The translations under genes were made by a program, and so were the position numbers. The notes below the pieces were generated by a model. That model saw only the letters and a list, made by a program, of their open reading frames with translations. It was not told where the DNA came from and made no database searches. Of a DNA stretch of 64,000 nt, positions 1 to 12,578 are shown in pieces (position 1 is the first letter of the stretch; each line of letters starts with the position of its first letter). The stretch comes from Candidatus Aminicenantota bacterium (GTDB lineage: Bacteria; Acidobacteriota; Aminicenantia; Aminicenantales; Saccharicenantaceae): NCBI GenBank assembly GCA_017999365.1, contig JAGNLW010000002.1, forward strand, positions 43,501 through 107,500, in the 5' to 3' direction.

Positions 1-1
1 C

Positions 2-1117
2 GTGCTCATGGCCTGGCCGGACGGCCCGGCCCGCGTCCTGACCGAGGCCTGGGACCGCTCGGTCGGTTCGTTCGCCTGGACGCCCGACGGGACGAGGCTC
101 CTCGCCTCCGCTCCCGACATCGGCCAGACCTCGCTCTTCGCCGTCGACGCCAAGACCGGCCAGGCGGACAAGCTCGTCGGGAAGGGCACCGTGGCGGGCT
201 TCGCCCCCGCCGGCAACGGCGTCGTCTTCGAGCGCAACACCCTGACCTCGCCGACGGAGATCTATGTCATCGCCCCCGGCGCCGGCGAGAAGGCGCTGAC
301 CTCGGTCAACGCCGCCAAGCTCGCGGCCGTGCGGCTGGGCGAGCCCGAGCAGTTCAGCTTCAAGGGCTGGAACAACGAGACCGTCTACGGCTACATCGTC
401 AAGCCGGTCGACTTCGACGCCTCCAAGAAGTACCCGGTCGCCTTCATGATCCACGGCGGGCCGCAGGGCTCGTTCGGCAACGACTTCCACTACCGCTGGA
501 ATCCCCAGGCCTACGCCGGAGCCGGCTACGCCGCGGTCATGGTCGACTTCCACGGCTCGACCGGCTACGGGCAGGCCTTCTGCGACTCCATCCGCGGCGA
601 CTGGGGCGGCAAGCCCCTCGAGGACCTCAAGAAGGGCCTGGCCGCGGCGCTGGCCAAGTATCCCTGGATGGACGGGACGAAGGTCGGCGCCCTGGGCGCT
701 TCCTACGGCGGCTACATGATCAATTGGATCGCCGGCAATTGGTCCGACCGCTTCAAGTGCCTCATCGTCCACGACGGCAACATCGACGAGCGGGCCGCCT
801 ATTTCGAGACCGAGGAGCTGTGGTTCCCCGAATGGGACCACCTGGGCACGCCCTGGGACAATCCGCAGAGCTACGAGAAGCACAATCCGTCCAACTACAT
901 CAAGAACTGGAAGACGCCCACCCTCGTCGTCCACGGCGGTCAGGACTTCCGGGTCGTGGAGACGCAGGGCATCGGCGCGTTCAACGTCCTGCAGCGGCGC
1001 GGCATCCCGAGCAAGTTCCTCTACTTCCCCGACGAGAACCACTGGGTCCTCAAGCCGGCCAACTCCATCCTCTGGCACGACACGGTCATCGGCTGGCTCG
1101 ACCAGTGGGTCAAATAG
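2..1117 (+). CDS. S9 family peptidase (prolyl oligopeptidase type), 5' end missing
   Basis: This is the C-terminal 371 residues of a serine peptidase that cleaves short peptides; the reading frame is open at the window edge, so the N-terminal signal and most of the beta-propeller lie outside. The first ~110 residues are the last propeller blades (TPDGTRLL-type repeats). The alpha/beta-hydrolase domain follows, with HGGP at 151-154 (oxyanion region), the nucleophile Ser234 in GASYGGYM, Asp315 in GGQDFRV and His347 in DENHW. This complete triad and the order are typical of S9C/acylaminoacyl-peptidase-like enzymes. The gene ends tail-to-tail with the kinase gene. Family is clear; substrate cannot be told. 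Confidence 0.93.
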   Translation: MLMAWPDGPARVLTEAWDRSVGSFAWTPDGTRLLASAPDIGQTSLFAVDAKTGQADKLVGKGTVAGFAPAGNGVVFERNTLTSPTEIYVIAPGAGEKALTSVNAAKLAAVRLGEPEQFSFKGWNNETVYGYIVKPVDFDASKKYPVAFMIHGGPQGSFGNDFHYRWNPQAYAGAGYAAVMVDFHGSTGYGQAFCDSIRGDWGGKPLEDLKKGLAAALAKYPWMDGTKVGALGASYGGYMINWIAGNWSDRFKCLIVHDGNIDERAAYFETEELWFPEWDHLGTPWDNPQSYEKHNPSNYIKNWKTPTLVVHGGQDFRVVETQGIGAFNVLQRRGIPSKFLYFPDENHWVLKPANSILWHDTVIGWLDQWVK

Positions 1118-1135
1118 GCGGTCCAGAGCGGGCCC

Positions 1136-4100
1136 TTAACGACCCTCCATGGAAGTGAGGGAGGCGAGGCGGCGGCGGGCGGCGGCCGGCTCGGGCAGGT
1201 CGGGATCGGCGTCCTCCCACAGCTCGAGGAACTTTTCGTAAGCCCGCCGCGCCCCGGCCCTGTCGCCGAGCTTCTCGTCGATGAGGCCGACGCGATAGAA
1301 GCTCAGGGCGTAGACGTTGCCGCCGTAGATCCGTCCGGACGTCAAGCCCTGCAGTCTTTCGTATGTTCTTTTGGCATTGACCTCGTCGCCGGCCGCTTCG
1401 TAAGCTTTGGCCAGGACCTGGAACATATAGGCGTCGGGATTCGAATACGCGGACTGGGGGCCGAGCGAATCCACGACCTCCTTGGCGTCCGCGATGGCTC
1501 GGCCATGGTCGCCGTCGGCCGTCTCGATCTGGGCTCTGATGAACTTGTAGCCGAAGATGGCCTTCTTGTTGGGGGAAGCTTCGGCCAGGGCCTTGGCCGC
1601 CTCGGCCAATCGCCGGGCCTCATCCATCCGTTTCAGGCCCAACAAGGCGGAGGCCTTGGTCATGAGCGCGTTACGCATCAAGCCGAAGTTCTCGCTTCCG
1701 GCGGCGATCCTGTGGGCTTGTTCGGAGGCTTCGAGGCACTCCCGGTAGCGCCCGGCCGTGTCGTAGACGAGAGACGCGAAGAAGTCGAACTGGCCCAGCC
1801 AGTCCGGCTCTCCGGCTTTCCGGGCCTCCTCCTCGACGAGGGCGATCTGCTCGATGGCCTTGGCGTATTTCCCCTGGGCCGCGTAAAGCATCATGAGCCC
1901 GCGTCTCACATTAGCCAACCGGGTCCGCAGACCGGCCTCGGCGAGCCTCTCGAATTCGGCCTCGGCCCTGACGAAGTCGCCCTTGAGCATCGCCGCCTGG
2001 CCCAGCGTCGCCATGGCGGGCAGGCTGTTCGGATCGAGCGAGAAGGCCTTGTCCGCCTCGGCCAGCGCCTGGTCGTACCGGCCTTCGAAGAGGTGGATGC
2101 TGGCCAGGTCGTCATGGGCGGCCGCCGAATCCGGCGTCGTCCTGAGATAATCCTCCAGGAGCCTCCGGGCCTCGTCGTAGCGTCCCATCCTCGTTAAGGC
2201 CGAGACGAAGTTCCCGTAGTAGAGATAGGGCGCCCCGGGCTGCCTGACGCAGAGCTCGTAGCGGGCCGCCGACTTTTCCAGCTCTTCGATATAGCCGTAG
2301 ACGAGGCCGAGCTGATTATTGGCGACGGGATCGTCGGGGTAGAGCTCGACGACTTTCCGGATGGCGTCGATGGCCTGGCCGTACGTCTTCTCCGACCTCA
2401 TGTAGTAGCTGCCTTCGATCAGCCCGCGCTCCCGGACCGAGACCCGGTCGACCAGGGCCATGGCCTTTTGGCGGTAATCCTCGGCCCTGGCCCGGAAGCC
2501 CAGGTTGCCGTAGGCCGTGCCGAGGCTCCGGTAGGCCATGGCGAATCCGGGATCGATGGCCACGGCCTTCTCCATCAGGGCGACGGACTCCCTGTACTTC
2601 CTGTCCATGTGATAGACCCGGCCCTGGGCATAGAGCTTGTAGGCTTCCGGGGAGGCGCTGGTGATCCTGCCGACGTCGAGGTCGATGTCGGAGGCGATCT
2701 CGCTCGAGGTCAGACGCAGTCCCGCCTTGATCTTGCGGCCGAGCTCGTCGACCATGGCGTGGAAGCTGGCCTCGCCCTCCCCCTGGACCGACTCGGCGCT
2801 GAGGACCTTGCCCGTGACGGCGTCCTCGAGCGTGGTGTTGATGCGGAAGCTCGTCCCGGCCCGGGTCAGGGCCCCCTCGAGGATATGGGTGGCGTAGGTC
2901 TTCTCGGCCACGCGCTTGAGGTCCTCGGGCGCGTAAGCCCGGGCTTCGAGGAGGTTCAGCTCCCGCAGCGCGCCGTAGATCCGGGTGTCGCTGACGACGT
3001 CGAGATAGCGGGACTGGTAAAGGTCGGAGATGATGAGCGTCGGCAGCGCCGTGCGCCATTCGTCGAGGCTCGCGTCTCCGGTGTTGTTCTTGAAATAGAG
3101 CACGGCCAGGGACGGCTTGCCCGTCGCGGACACGGCGATCCGCTTCTTCAGGACGACCAGGAACAGGACCAGGGCCGCGGCCACGACGAGGACGGCCGCG
3201 ATCGCCGGGACGGCCGCCTTCCGCGCGTCGAACGTGACCGTGACCGGCTTCGAGGAGGGCGTCCGCCGTTTGGGGGCGACGCGCTGGGTCGTCGGCAGGG
3301 CCGCCTCGATCCGGTCGAGCTCGCCGGCCAGCTCTCCGGCGCTCGCGAGCCTCTTGCCCCTGTCCTTCTCGAGGCAGCGGAGGATGAGCGCGGCCAGATC
3401 GTCGGGAAGGGCCGGGTTGTGCTCTCGAGGGTCCCGGGGCGTTTCGCTCTTGTGCTTGACGCCGACCGTGAAGGGCGTGTCGCCCTCGAACGGCACGCGC
3501 CCCGTCGTCATCTCGTAGAGGATGACGCCGAGCGAGTAGATGTCGGACCGGGCGTCGACGGGCTTGCCCTCGACCTGTTCCGGGCTCATGTACTCGGGCG
3601 TGCCGATCATGACCCCGGCCCCCGTGAGGCCCTTCCTCTCGAGCGACCGGGCGATGCCGAAATCCATGATACGGACGCTGCCGCCCTCGTCGACCATGAT
3701 GTTCTGGGGCTTGAGGTCGCGGTGGACGATGCCGAGCCCGTGGGCCTCGGCCAGGCCCGCGGCGATCTGGCCGGCGATCGACACGGCCCGCCCGGCCGGC
3801 AGCTGCCCGATCTTGCGGATGAGCCGCTTGAGGTCCTCGCCGGCGACGTACTCCATGGTGATGAAGGGCGCGCCCTCGGCCCGGCCGATGTCGAACATCC
3901 GGCAGACGTTCTTGTGGACGACCGTCCGGGCCGACTTCAGCTCGTGGCGGAAGCGCTCGACCGTGTCGGCGTCGGCGGCCAGCTCGGGGCGGAGGAGCTT
4001 GAGGGCGATCTTCTCGTTGAGCTCGGTGTCCTGGACCTTGTAGACGCGGCCCATGCCGCCGCGGCCGATCTCCTCGATGACCTGGTAGCGCCCGGCGAAG

Positions 4101-4243
4101 AGCGAGCCCGTCTCGAGCTCCCGGACAGGGGCCTGGAGCGTTTCCGTGGGCAGGGCCGCGGCGTCGAGCGGCGCGGCGCATTTGCCGCAGAAGCGCGTGT
4201 CGGCGGGATTGTCGTGCCGACACCGGGGGCATTTGACGGCCAC
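1136..4243 (-). CDS. Zinc-ribbon Ser/Thr protein kinase with TolB-like region and TPR repeats
   Basis: A 1035-residue membrane-anchored Hanks-type kinase. A zinc ribbon (CPRC at 5-8, CGKC at 19-22) precedes the kinase domain: glycine loop GRGGMG at 60-65, Lys82, HRDLKPQN at 175-181 and DFG at 194-196, so it should be catalytically active. One membrane helix lies near 345-364. The outer part starts with a TolB/adenylate-cyclase-like stretch (LAVLYFKNNTGD) and continues as many TPR units to the end, probably a sensory or protein-binding domain. The start is GTG with GGAGGGGG just upstream, and a promoter is readable upstream. It is divergent from the ECF sigma gene. Such kinases are abundant in Acidobacteriota. 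Confidence 0.95.
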   Translation of the reverse strand: MAVKCPRCRHDNPADTRFCGKCAAPLDAAALPTETLQAPVRELETGSLFAGRYQVIEEIGRGGMGRVYKVQDTELNEKIALKLLRPELAADADTVERFRHELKSARTVVHKNVCRMFDIGRAEGAPFITMEYVAGEDLKRLIRKIGQLPAGRAVSIAGQIAAGLAEAHGLGIVHRDLKPQNIMVDEGGSVRIMDFGIARSLERKGLTGAGVMIGTPEYMSPEQVEGKPVDARSDIYSLGVILYEMTTGRVPFEGDTPFTVGVKHKSETPRDPREHNPALPDDLAALILRCLEKDRGKRLASAGELAGELDRIEAALPTTQRVAPKRRTPSSKPVTVTFDARKAAVPAIAAVLVVAAALVLFLVVLKKRIAVSATGKPSLAVLYFKNNTGDASLDEWRTALPTLIISDLYQSRYLDVVSDTRIYGALRELNLLEARAYAPEDLKRVAEKTYATHILEGALTRAGTSFRINTTLEDAVTGKVLSAESVQGEGEASFHAMVDELGRKIKAGLRLTSSEIASDIDLDVGRITSASPEAYKLYAQGRVYHMDRKYRESVALMEKAVAIDPGFAMAYRSLGTAYGNLGFRARAEDYRQKAMALVDRVSVRERGLIEGSYYMRSEKTYGQAIDAIRKVVELYPDDPVANNQLGLVYGYIEELEKSAARYELCVRQPGAPYLYYGNFVSALTRMGRYDEARRLLEDYLRTTPDSAAAHDDLASIHLFEGRYDQALAEADKAFSLDPNSLPAMATLGQAAMLKGDFVRAEAEFERLAEAGLRTRLANVRRGLMMLYAAQGKYAKAIEQIALVEEEARKAGEPDWLGQFDFFASLVYDTAGRYRECLEASEQAHRIAAGSENFGLMRNALMTKASALLGLKRMDEARRLAEAAKALAEASPNKKAIFGYKFIRAQIETADGDHGRAIADAKEVVDSLGPQSAYSNPDAYMFQVLAKAYEAAGDEVNAKRTYERLQGLTSGRIYGGNVYALSFYRVGLIDEKLGDRAGARRAYEKFLELWEDADPDLPEPAAARRRLASLTSMEGR

Positions 4244-4279
4244 GGTCCCCCTCCTCGTCTTGTCGTCTTATTGCGTCAA

Positions 4280-4308
4280 AGGATAACAGCGCGGCCGGGG
4301 GAAGTCAA
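4280..4308 (-). promoter_or_regulatory. Promoter of the Ser/Thr kinase gene
   Basis: On the minus strand a TTGACT box (4303-4308) is followed after 17 bp by TATCCT (4280-4285), about 37 nt before the GTG start. Spacing and sequence fit the housekeeping promoters seen elsewhere in this window. Confidence 0.6.
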
Positions 4309-4324
4309 CGTGAGGCGAAGCGCG

Positions 4325-4352
4325 GGAACCATTTTTATCGTTCCGGCGTGGT
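4325..4352 (+). promoter_or_regulatory. Possible ECF-type promoter of the sigma factor gene
   Basis: GGAACC (4325-4330) followed after 16 bp by CGTGGT resembles the classical ECF consensus (GGAAC then CGT). It lies about 70 bp before the proposed GTG start of the ECF sigma gene, as expected for autoregulation. The -35 box is good and the -10 only partial, so this is a suggestion. Confidence 0.4.
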
Positions 4353-4419
4353 TTTTCGTGGGATTTCGGGCCGCCCGTTCGTCATAAGGGTGGACGACCC
4401 GAGAAAGGAGCCCGAGGCG

Positions 4420-4926
4420 GTGAGAGAAGAGCTGTGGCTGAGGATCTACCGGGAGACGGTCCGCCCCCTCTACGGCTACATGGCCAAGCGGACGGGCGGG
4501 AACAGGGCCCTGACGGAGGACATCGTCCAGGAATCCTATCTGAGGGCCCTGGACAGCTGGAAGGGCCGGGCCGTTCCCGAAGCGCCGCTGGCCTGGCTGA
4601 AACAGGTGGCCCGCAATATCCTGATCGACTGCTTAAGGCGCCGGAAATGGGACGCCGACGCCGGGCCGGGCCGCGCCGAGGGCGTCGAACCGCGGACGCC
4701 CGCCGACGAGTTCGAATCCCTGGAGCTGTTCATGGCCGTCGCCGCCCTGGGAAGGAAGAAGGCCCGGGCCCTCGAGGCGTTCTATTTCGACGGCCTGAGC
4801 GTCCGGGAGATCGCCGCGGAGATGGCCGTGTCCGAGAGGGCCGTCGAGGGCCTGCTGAGACGGGCCCGGGGATCGTTGCGGGCCGTGCTCCCCGAAGCGC
4901 GGGCCGAAGGAGGGACCCATGTCTAG
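4420..4926 (+). CDS. ECF-family RNA polymerase sigma factor
   Basis: A 168-residue sigma-70 family factor that would redirect RNA polymerase. Region 2 (LTEDIVQESYLRAL, then the WLKQVARNILIDCLRRR helix) and region 4 (YFDGLSVREIAAEMAVSERAVEGLLRRAR) are both complete. I chose the GTG at 4420 because AAAGGAG sits 9 nt upstream; the longer frame from 4348 has no ribosome binding site and would put non-sigma sequence in front. It overlaps the next gene by 8 nt, so the two are translated together, as usual for a sigma factor and its membrane regulator. A GGAACC-type promoter candidate precedes it. Confidence 0.9.
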   Translation: MREELWLRIYRETVRPLYGYMAKRTGGNRALTEDIVQESYLRALDSWKGRAVPEAPLAWLKQVARNILIDCLRRRKWDADAGPGRAEGVEPRTPADEFESLELFMAVAALGRKKARALEAFYFDGLSVREIAAEMAVSERAVEGLLRRARGSLRAVLPEARAEGGTHV

Positions 4927-5845
4927 CCGATTCGAACCCGACGACCGGTTCGTGGACCGTTTGGAATGGCAGCTGGCCTCGGAGCTCCGCCGCCGGGAGC
5001 GGCTGAAGCCGGCCCCGGGCCGGGTGGCCGTGCCGCGGAGCGTCGTCGCGCTCAGCCTGGCCGCCGGCGTCCTCCTCATCGGCGTCGCCGCGACCAAGGC
5101 CGCCGACCTCATCAAGGACTCCTGGCGCCGCAAAGTCGAGATCGCCCGCCTGGAGACCGAGGTCAGGATCAAGACGGCCTTCCTGGGCCTCAAGAAGGAC
5201 AGGGCCGCCCAGGCCGAAAACCAGTTTTCCCTGGGCCTCGTCGGCGAGGACGAAGTCCTCGTCGCGAAGCTCGGGGCCGACAGGGCCGGGGCCGACCTCG
5301 AACGGTCTTCCCTCGATCTCGCCGAGGTCCGGTCATCCGGACTGGCTCCGCGCGACGAGCTCTACGCCCCGCTCGTCGGCGGCCGGGATTTCGTCGGGGA
5401 GCGGTTGGAGATCGAAAAGAACGTCATCCGGACCGACCTTGAGCTCCGCCGCGCCAGGACCGAGCAGGCCTTGCGTCAGAGAGTCGAACTGGGCCTCGTT
5501 CATAGAAGCGCCTTGAAAGAACTCGAAGCGTCGCTCGCGGGCCAGGAAGCCGCCCTGGAGGACATCGAGAATCGGCTGGCGTTGCGACGGCGGTTCCTCG
5601 CCGGCGAGATCTCGGCCGGCGATATGGAGGTCCGGGTCCGCATGAGTGCGGCCGAGAAAGAATTGAAAGAATCGCGGTCTGCGATCGAGAGCATCCGTCC
5701 GCGTGTCGACGATCTCCGGGTCAAGGCCGCCGCCGGGCTGGTCACGGTCGACGAGCTCAAGGCAGGGGAGCTCGGGCTGAGCGCCGCGCAGGCGAAAGCC
5801 GACCTGGCCCTTCAGGAGATCGAGATCCTGAAGGGGATCAAGTGA
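4919..5845 (+). CDS. Membrane-anchored coiled-coil protein, probable regulator of the adjacent sigma factor
   Basis: A 308-residue protein with a short basic cytoplasmic N-terminus (about 40 residues), one membrane helix near 46-64 (VVALSLAAGVLLIGVAA) and a long, highly charged alpha-helical/coiled-coil external domain rich in E, K, R, A and L. Its start codon lies inside the sigma gene, pointing to translational coupling, and topology and position match anti-sigma factors. No HxxxCxxC zinc anti-sigma motif is present, so the assignment rests on context. The external helical domain resembles the heptad-rich tails found on similar genes after sigma factors. Function is inferred, not shown. Confidence 0.75.
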   Translation: MSSRFEPDDRFVDRLEWQLASELRRRERLKPAPGRVAVPRSVVALSLAAGVLLIGVAATKAADLIKDSWRRKVEIARLETEVRIKTAFLGLKKDRAAQAENQFSLGLVGEDEVLVAKLGADRAGADLERSSLDLAEVRSSGLAPRDELYAPLVGGRDFVGERLEIEKNVIRTDLELRRARTEQALRQRVELGLVHRSALKELEASLAGQEAALEDIENRLALRRRFLAGEISAGDMEVRVRMSAAEKELKESRSAIESIRPRVDDLRVKAAAGLVTVDELKAGELGLSAAQAKADLALQEIEILKGIK

Positions 5846-5857
5846 GGGACGGGGAGG

Positions 5858-6077
5858 TCACTCCCAGATCAGGGCGTAGCGCTTGACCTGGGGGACGCCG
5901 GCCTCGTTCTCTTCGACGGCCGTGTAGGCCTTGCCCTTCTTGAGGACGTAGAGGAGCTCGCCCTCGGGAAGGGCGAAGCGGGCGAAGAACCGTCCTTTGG
6001 GGTCGAAGACGTCGTAGAAGAACTTCCGCGAACGGCAGGGCCAGCGCCAGGGCGAGCGCGAACGTCATGATCTTCAT
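5858..6077 (-). pseudogene. Remnant of a secreted 6-bladed beta-propeller protein (signal peptide plus C-terminus)
   Basis: An ATG followed by an ideal signal peptide (MKIMTFALALALALPF) runs into a frame that soon loses sense. Shifting frame right after the signal peptide gives KFFYDVFDPKGRFFARFALP and then a stretch ending VKRYALIWE and a stop. That tail is what the last blade of 6-bladed propeller proteins looks like. The middle of the gene (normally about 300 residues) is absent and the two ends are out of frame, so this is an internal-deletion pseudogene. The frame shift lies around 6029. Confidence 0.65.
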
Positions 6078-6210
6078 GGCCGACGTCTCATCACCGCTTT
6101 CATCCATGCTAGCCCCGGCCCCGGGCGCCGTCAAGACCGTTCCCGGCCGACCGGACCGGCGCGCGAAAGCCCCGCTTGTCCGTTTTTCGGGCCCTGCGCC
6201 GACCAAATCC

Positions 6211-7074
6211 ATGATGAACTGGCACGGGCGGGTCCATGGCACGAAGGCGGCCTTCGCGGTCTGCGTTACGGTCGTCATCCTGTCCCTTCTGGCCGGTTGC
6301 CGGACGAAGGTCCGGACCGCTCCCCCGCCCGCTCCCGCGGCGCCCGCGGCGACGGTCTCGCCCGCGAGGCCCGGCCTCCCCGCCACTCCCGGCCCCGCGC
6401 TGGCCCGGCTCGGCTACACCGTCCAGGTCGGCGCCTTCGCCGTCGAATCCAACGCCCGGGCCTTCGCCGCGACCCTGACCGCGGCCGGTCTCGACGCCTT
6501 CTACTTCCCGGCCGGCGGGGGACTGTTCAAGGTCCGGTTCGGGGATTTTGCGTCGCGGGAGGCCGCCCGAGAGAGGGGCGCGGCCCTCCGAGCCGGGGGC
6601 CGCATCGGCGAGTTCTTCATCGTCGGCCCGGCCGACTACGCCCTGGCCCGGCCCGGCGGGCCGGCGCCGCCCGCGGCCGCGCCCTCCCCCGCCGCCGCCG
6701 AGCTCCGCGGACGACTGGCCGCCACGGCCGAGAGCTTCCTCGGGATCGAATACGTCTGGGGCGGGACTTCGAGCGAGTCCGGCTTCGACTGCAGCGGCCT
6801 GACGAGCGCCGTCTACCGGTTGAACGGGCTGGACATGCCCCGCTCCGTCGGCGAGCAGCACGCCGCGGGGACGGCGGTCGGCGCGGACCGACTGACGGCC
6901 GGCGACCTCGTCTTCTTCGCCGCTTCTCCGGGAGGACCTCTGACCCACGTCGGCATCTACGTCGGCGGCGGGGTCTTCATCCACGCTCCCGGCCGCGGCA
7001 AGACCGTCCGCCGCGAATCCCTCGGCGCCGCCTATTTCCGGGCCCGTTTCGCCGGCGCCCGGTCCTACCTCTGA
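6211..7074 (+). CDS. SPOR-NlpC/P60 lipoprotein, cell wall peptidase
   Basis: A lipoprotein of 287 residues that should bind and cut peptidoglycan in the periplasm. Starting at the ATG-ATG pair 6211/6214 gives a signal peptide with lipobox LLAGC (Cys30). A SPOR domain follows (YTVQVGAFAVESNARAFAATL, then KVRFGDF), which binds denuded glycan strands. The C-terminal NlpC/P60 domain has YVWGG, the catalytic Cys in FDCSG, His in THVGIYVG and a third polar His in FIHAP. The longer frame from 6067 is rejected because it puts ~48 non-signal residues before the lipobox. No strong ribosome binding site is visible. Likely an endopeptidase in cell division or wall turnover. Confidence 0.88.
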   Translation: MMNWHGRVHGTKAAFAVCVTVVILSLLAGCRTKVRTAPPPAPAAPAATVSPARPGLPATPGPALARLGYTVQVGAFAVESNARAFAATLTAAGLDAFYFPAGGGLFKVRFGDFASREAARERGAALRAGGRIGEFFIVGPADYALARPGGPAPPAAAPSPAAAELRGRLAATAESFLGIEYVWGGTSSESGFDCSGLTSAVYRLNGLDMPRSVGEQHAAGTAVGADRLTAGDLVFFAASPGGPLTHVGIYVGGGVFIHAPGRGKTVRRESLGAAYFRARFAGARSYL

Positions 7075-7110
7075 CCTCCGGCGGACACCGACTCCCCCGA
7101 CGTCCCCGGT

Positions 7111-7139
7111 TTGACCCCGCTCCTCCCGCTTGGGATAAT
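7111..7139 (+). promoter_or_regulatory. Promoter of the uvrA-like gene (leaderless)
   Basis: TTGACC (7111-7116), a 17 bp spacer and GATAAT (7134-7139) stand only 8 nt before the ATG at 7148. Transcription should begin at or next to the start codon, and there is no Shine-Dalgarno sequence in between. Confidence 0.65.
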
Positions 7140-7147
7140 GGGCCCCC

Positions 7148-12051
<4,904 letters not shown>

Positions 12052-12055
<4 letters not shown>

Positions 12056-12489
12056 CGCCGGGCCGAGCCCGGATCGATGCCCTCCGCGGCCTCGGCGCCC
12101 ATCTCCCCCGGACCGTAGCAGGTGCGGCTCATGAGGTGCTTACGTCCCGCAAGGAGGACGACGAAAGCGACCACGCTCAGGATGATGTCGACGGCCGTCA
12201 AGTCGGGCTTGAGCATCTTGCGGGCGATGACGAAGGCCAGCAGCTCGAGGACGGCTCCCAAGCTGTGGGTGATGAGCATGCGGACGAGCTCGAGGCCGAT
12301 AACGAGGAGGAGGATCCGGTAGATGAGCTCGTAGAACGTCTCCTTCGCGGACCAGTCCATTCCGGCCAGGGTGATCCCGCCCTTGACGAGCGAGACGAGG
12401 ACGCTGACCAGGACGACCAGGGCCAGGACCTTCTCCAGATAGCGGACCAGGGGAACGAACAGCCGGTTGAAGTCGGTTTTCTTTGCCAT
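12052..12489 (-). CDS. Small integral membrane protein, PsiE-like
   Basis: A 145-residue protein with four predicted membrane helices (LVRYLEKVLALVVLVSVLVSL; FYELIYRILLLVIGLELV; a helix around LELLAFVIARK; VDIILSVVAFVVLL). Pattern and length resemble the phosphate-starvation-inducible PsiE family, whose function is unknown. The ATG at 12489 is preferred over the GTG two codons earlier because GGAGG lies 6 nt before it. Its stop codon interlocks with that of the uvrA-like gene (shared TTAA). Family assignment is moderate. Confidence 0.7.
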
Positions 12490-12578
12490 CGGCACCCTCC
12501 GCGCGGCCCGAGTCGAGACGCCCGATTATCGCATGGCGGCCGATGCGGGCGCAACCGTTCGACTCGCCAGTGGCGAGC

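Noticed and set aside
2468..4387. Long open frames antisense to the kinase, UvrA-like and other genes
   Set aside because: High GC gives long shadow frames; they lack ribosome binding sites, signal features and recognisable domains, while the opposite strand has clear protein families.
4348..4419. Longer start for the ECF sigma factor
   Set aside because: The upstream GTG has no ribosome binding site and overlaps the likely promoter, whereas the GTG at 4420 has AAAGGAG 9 nt before it.
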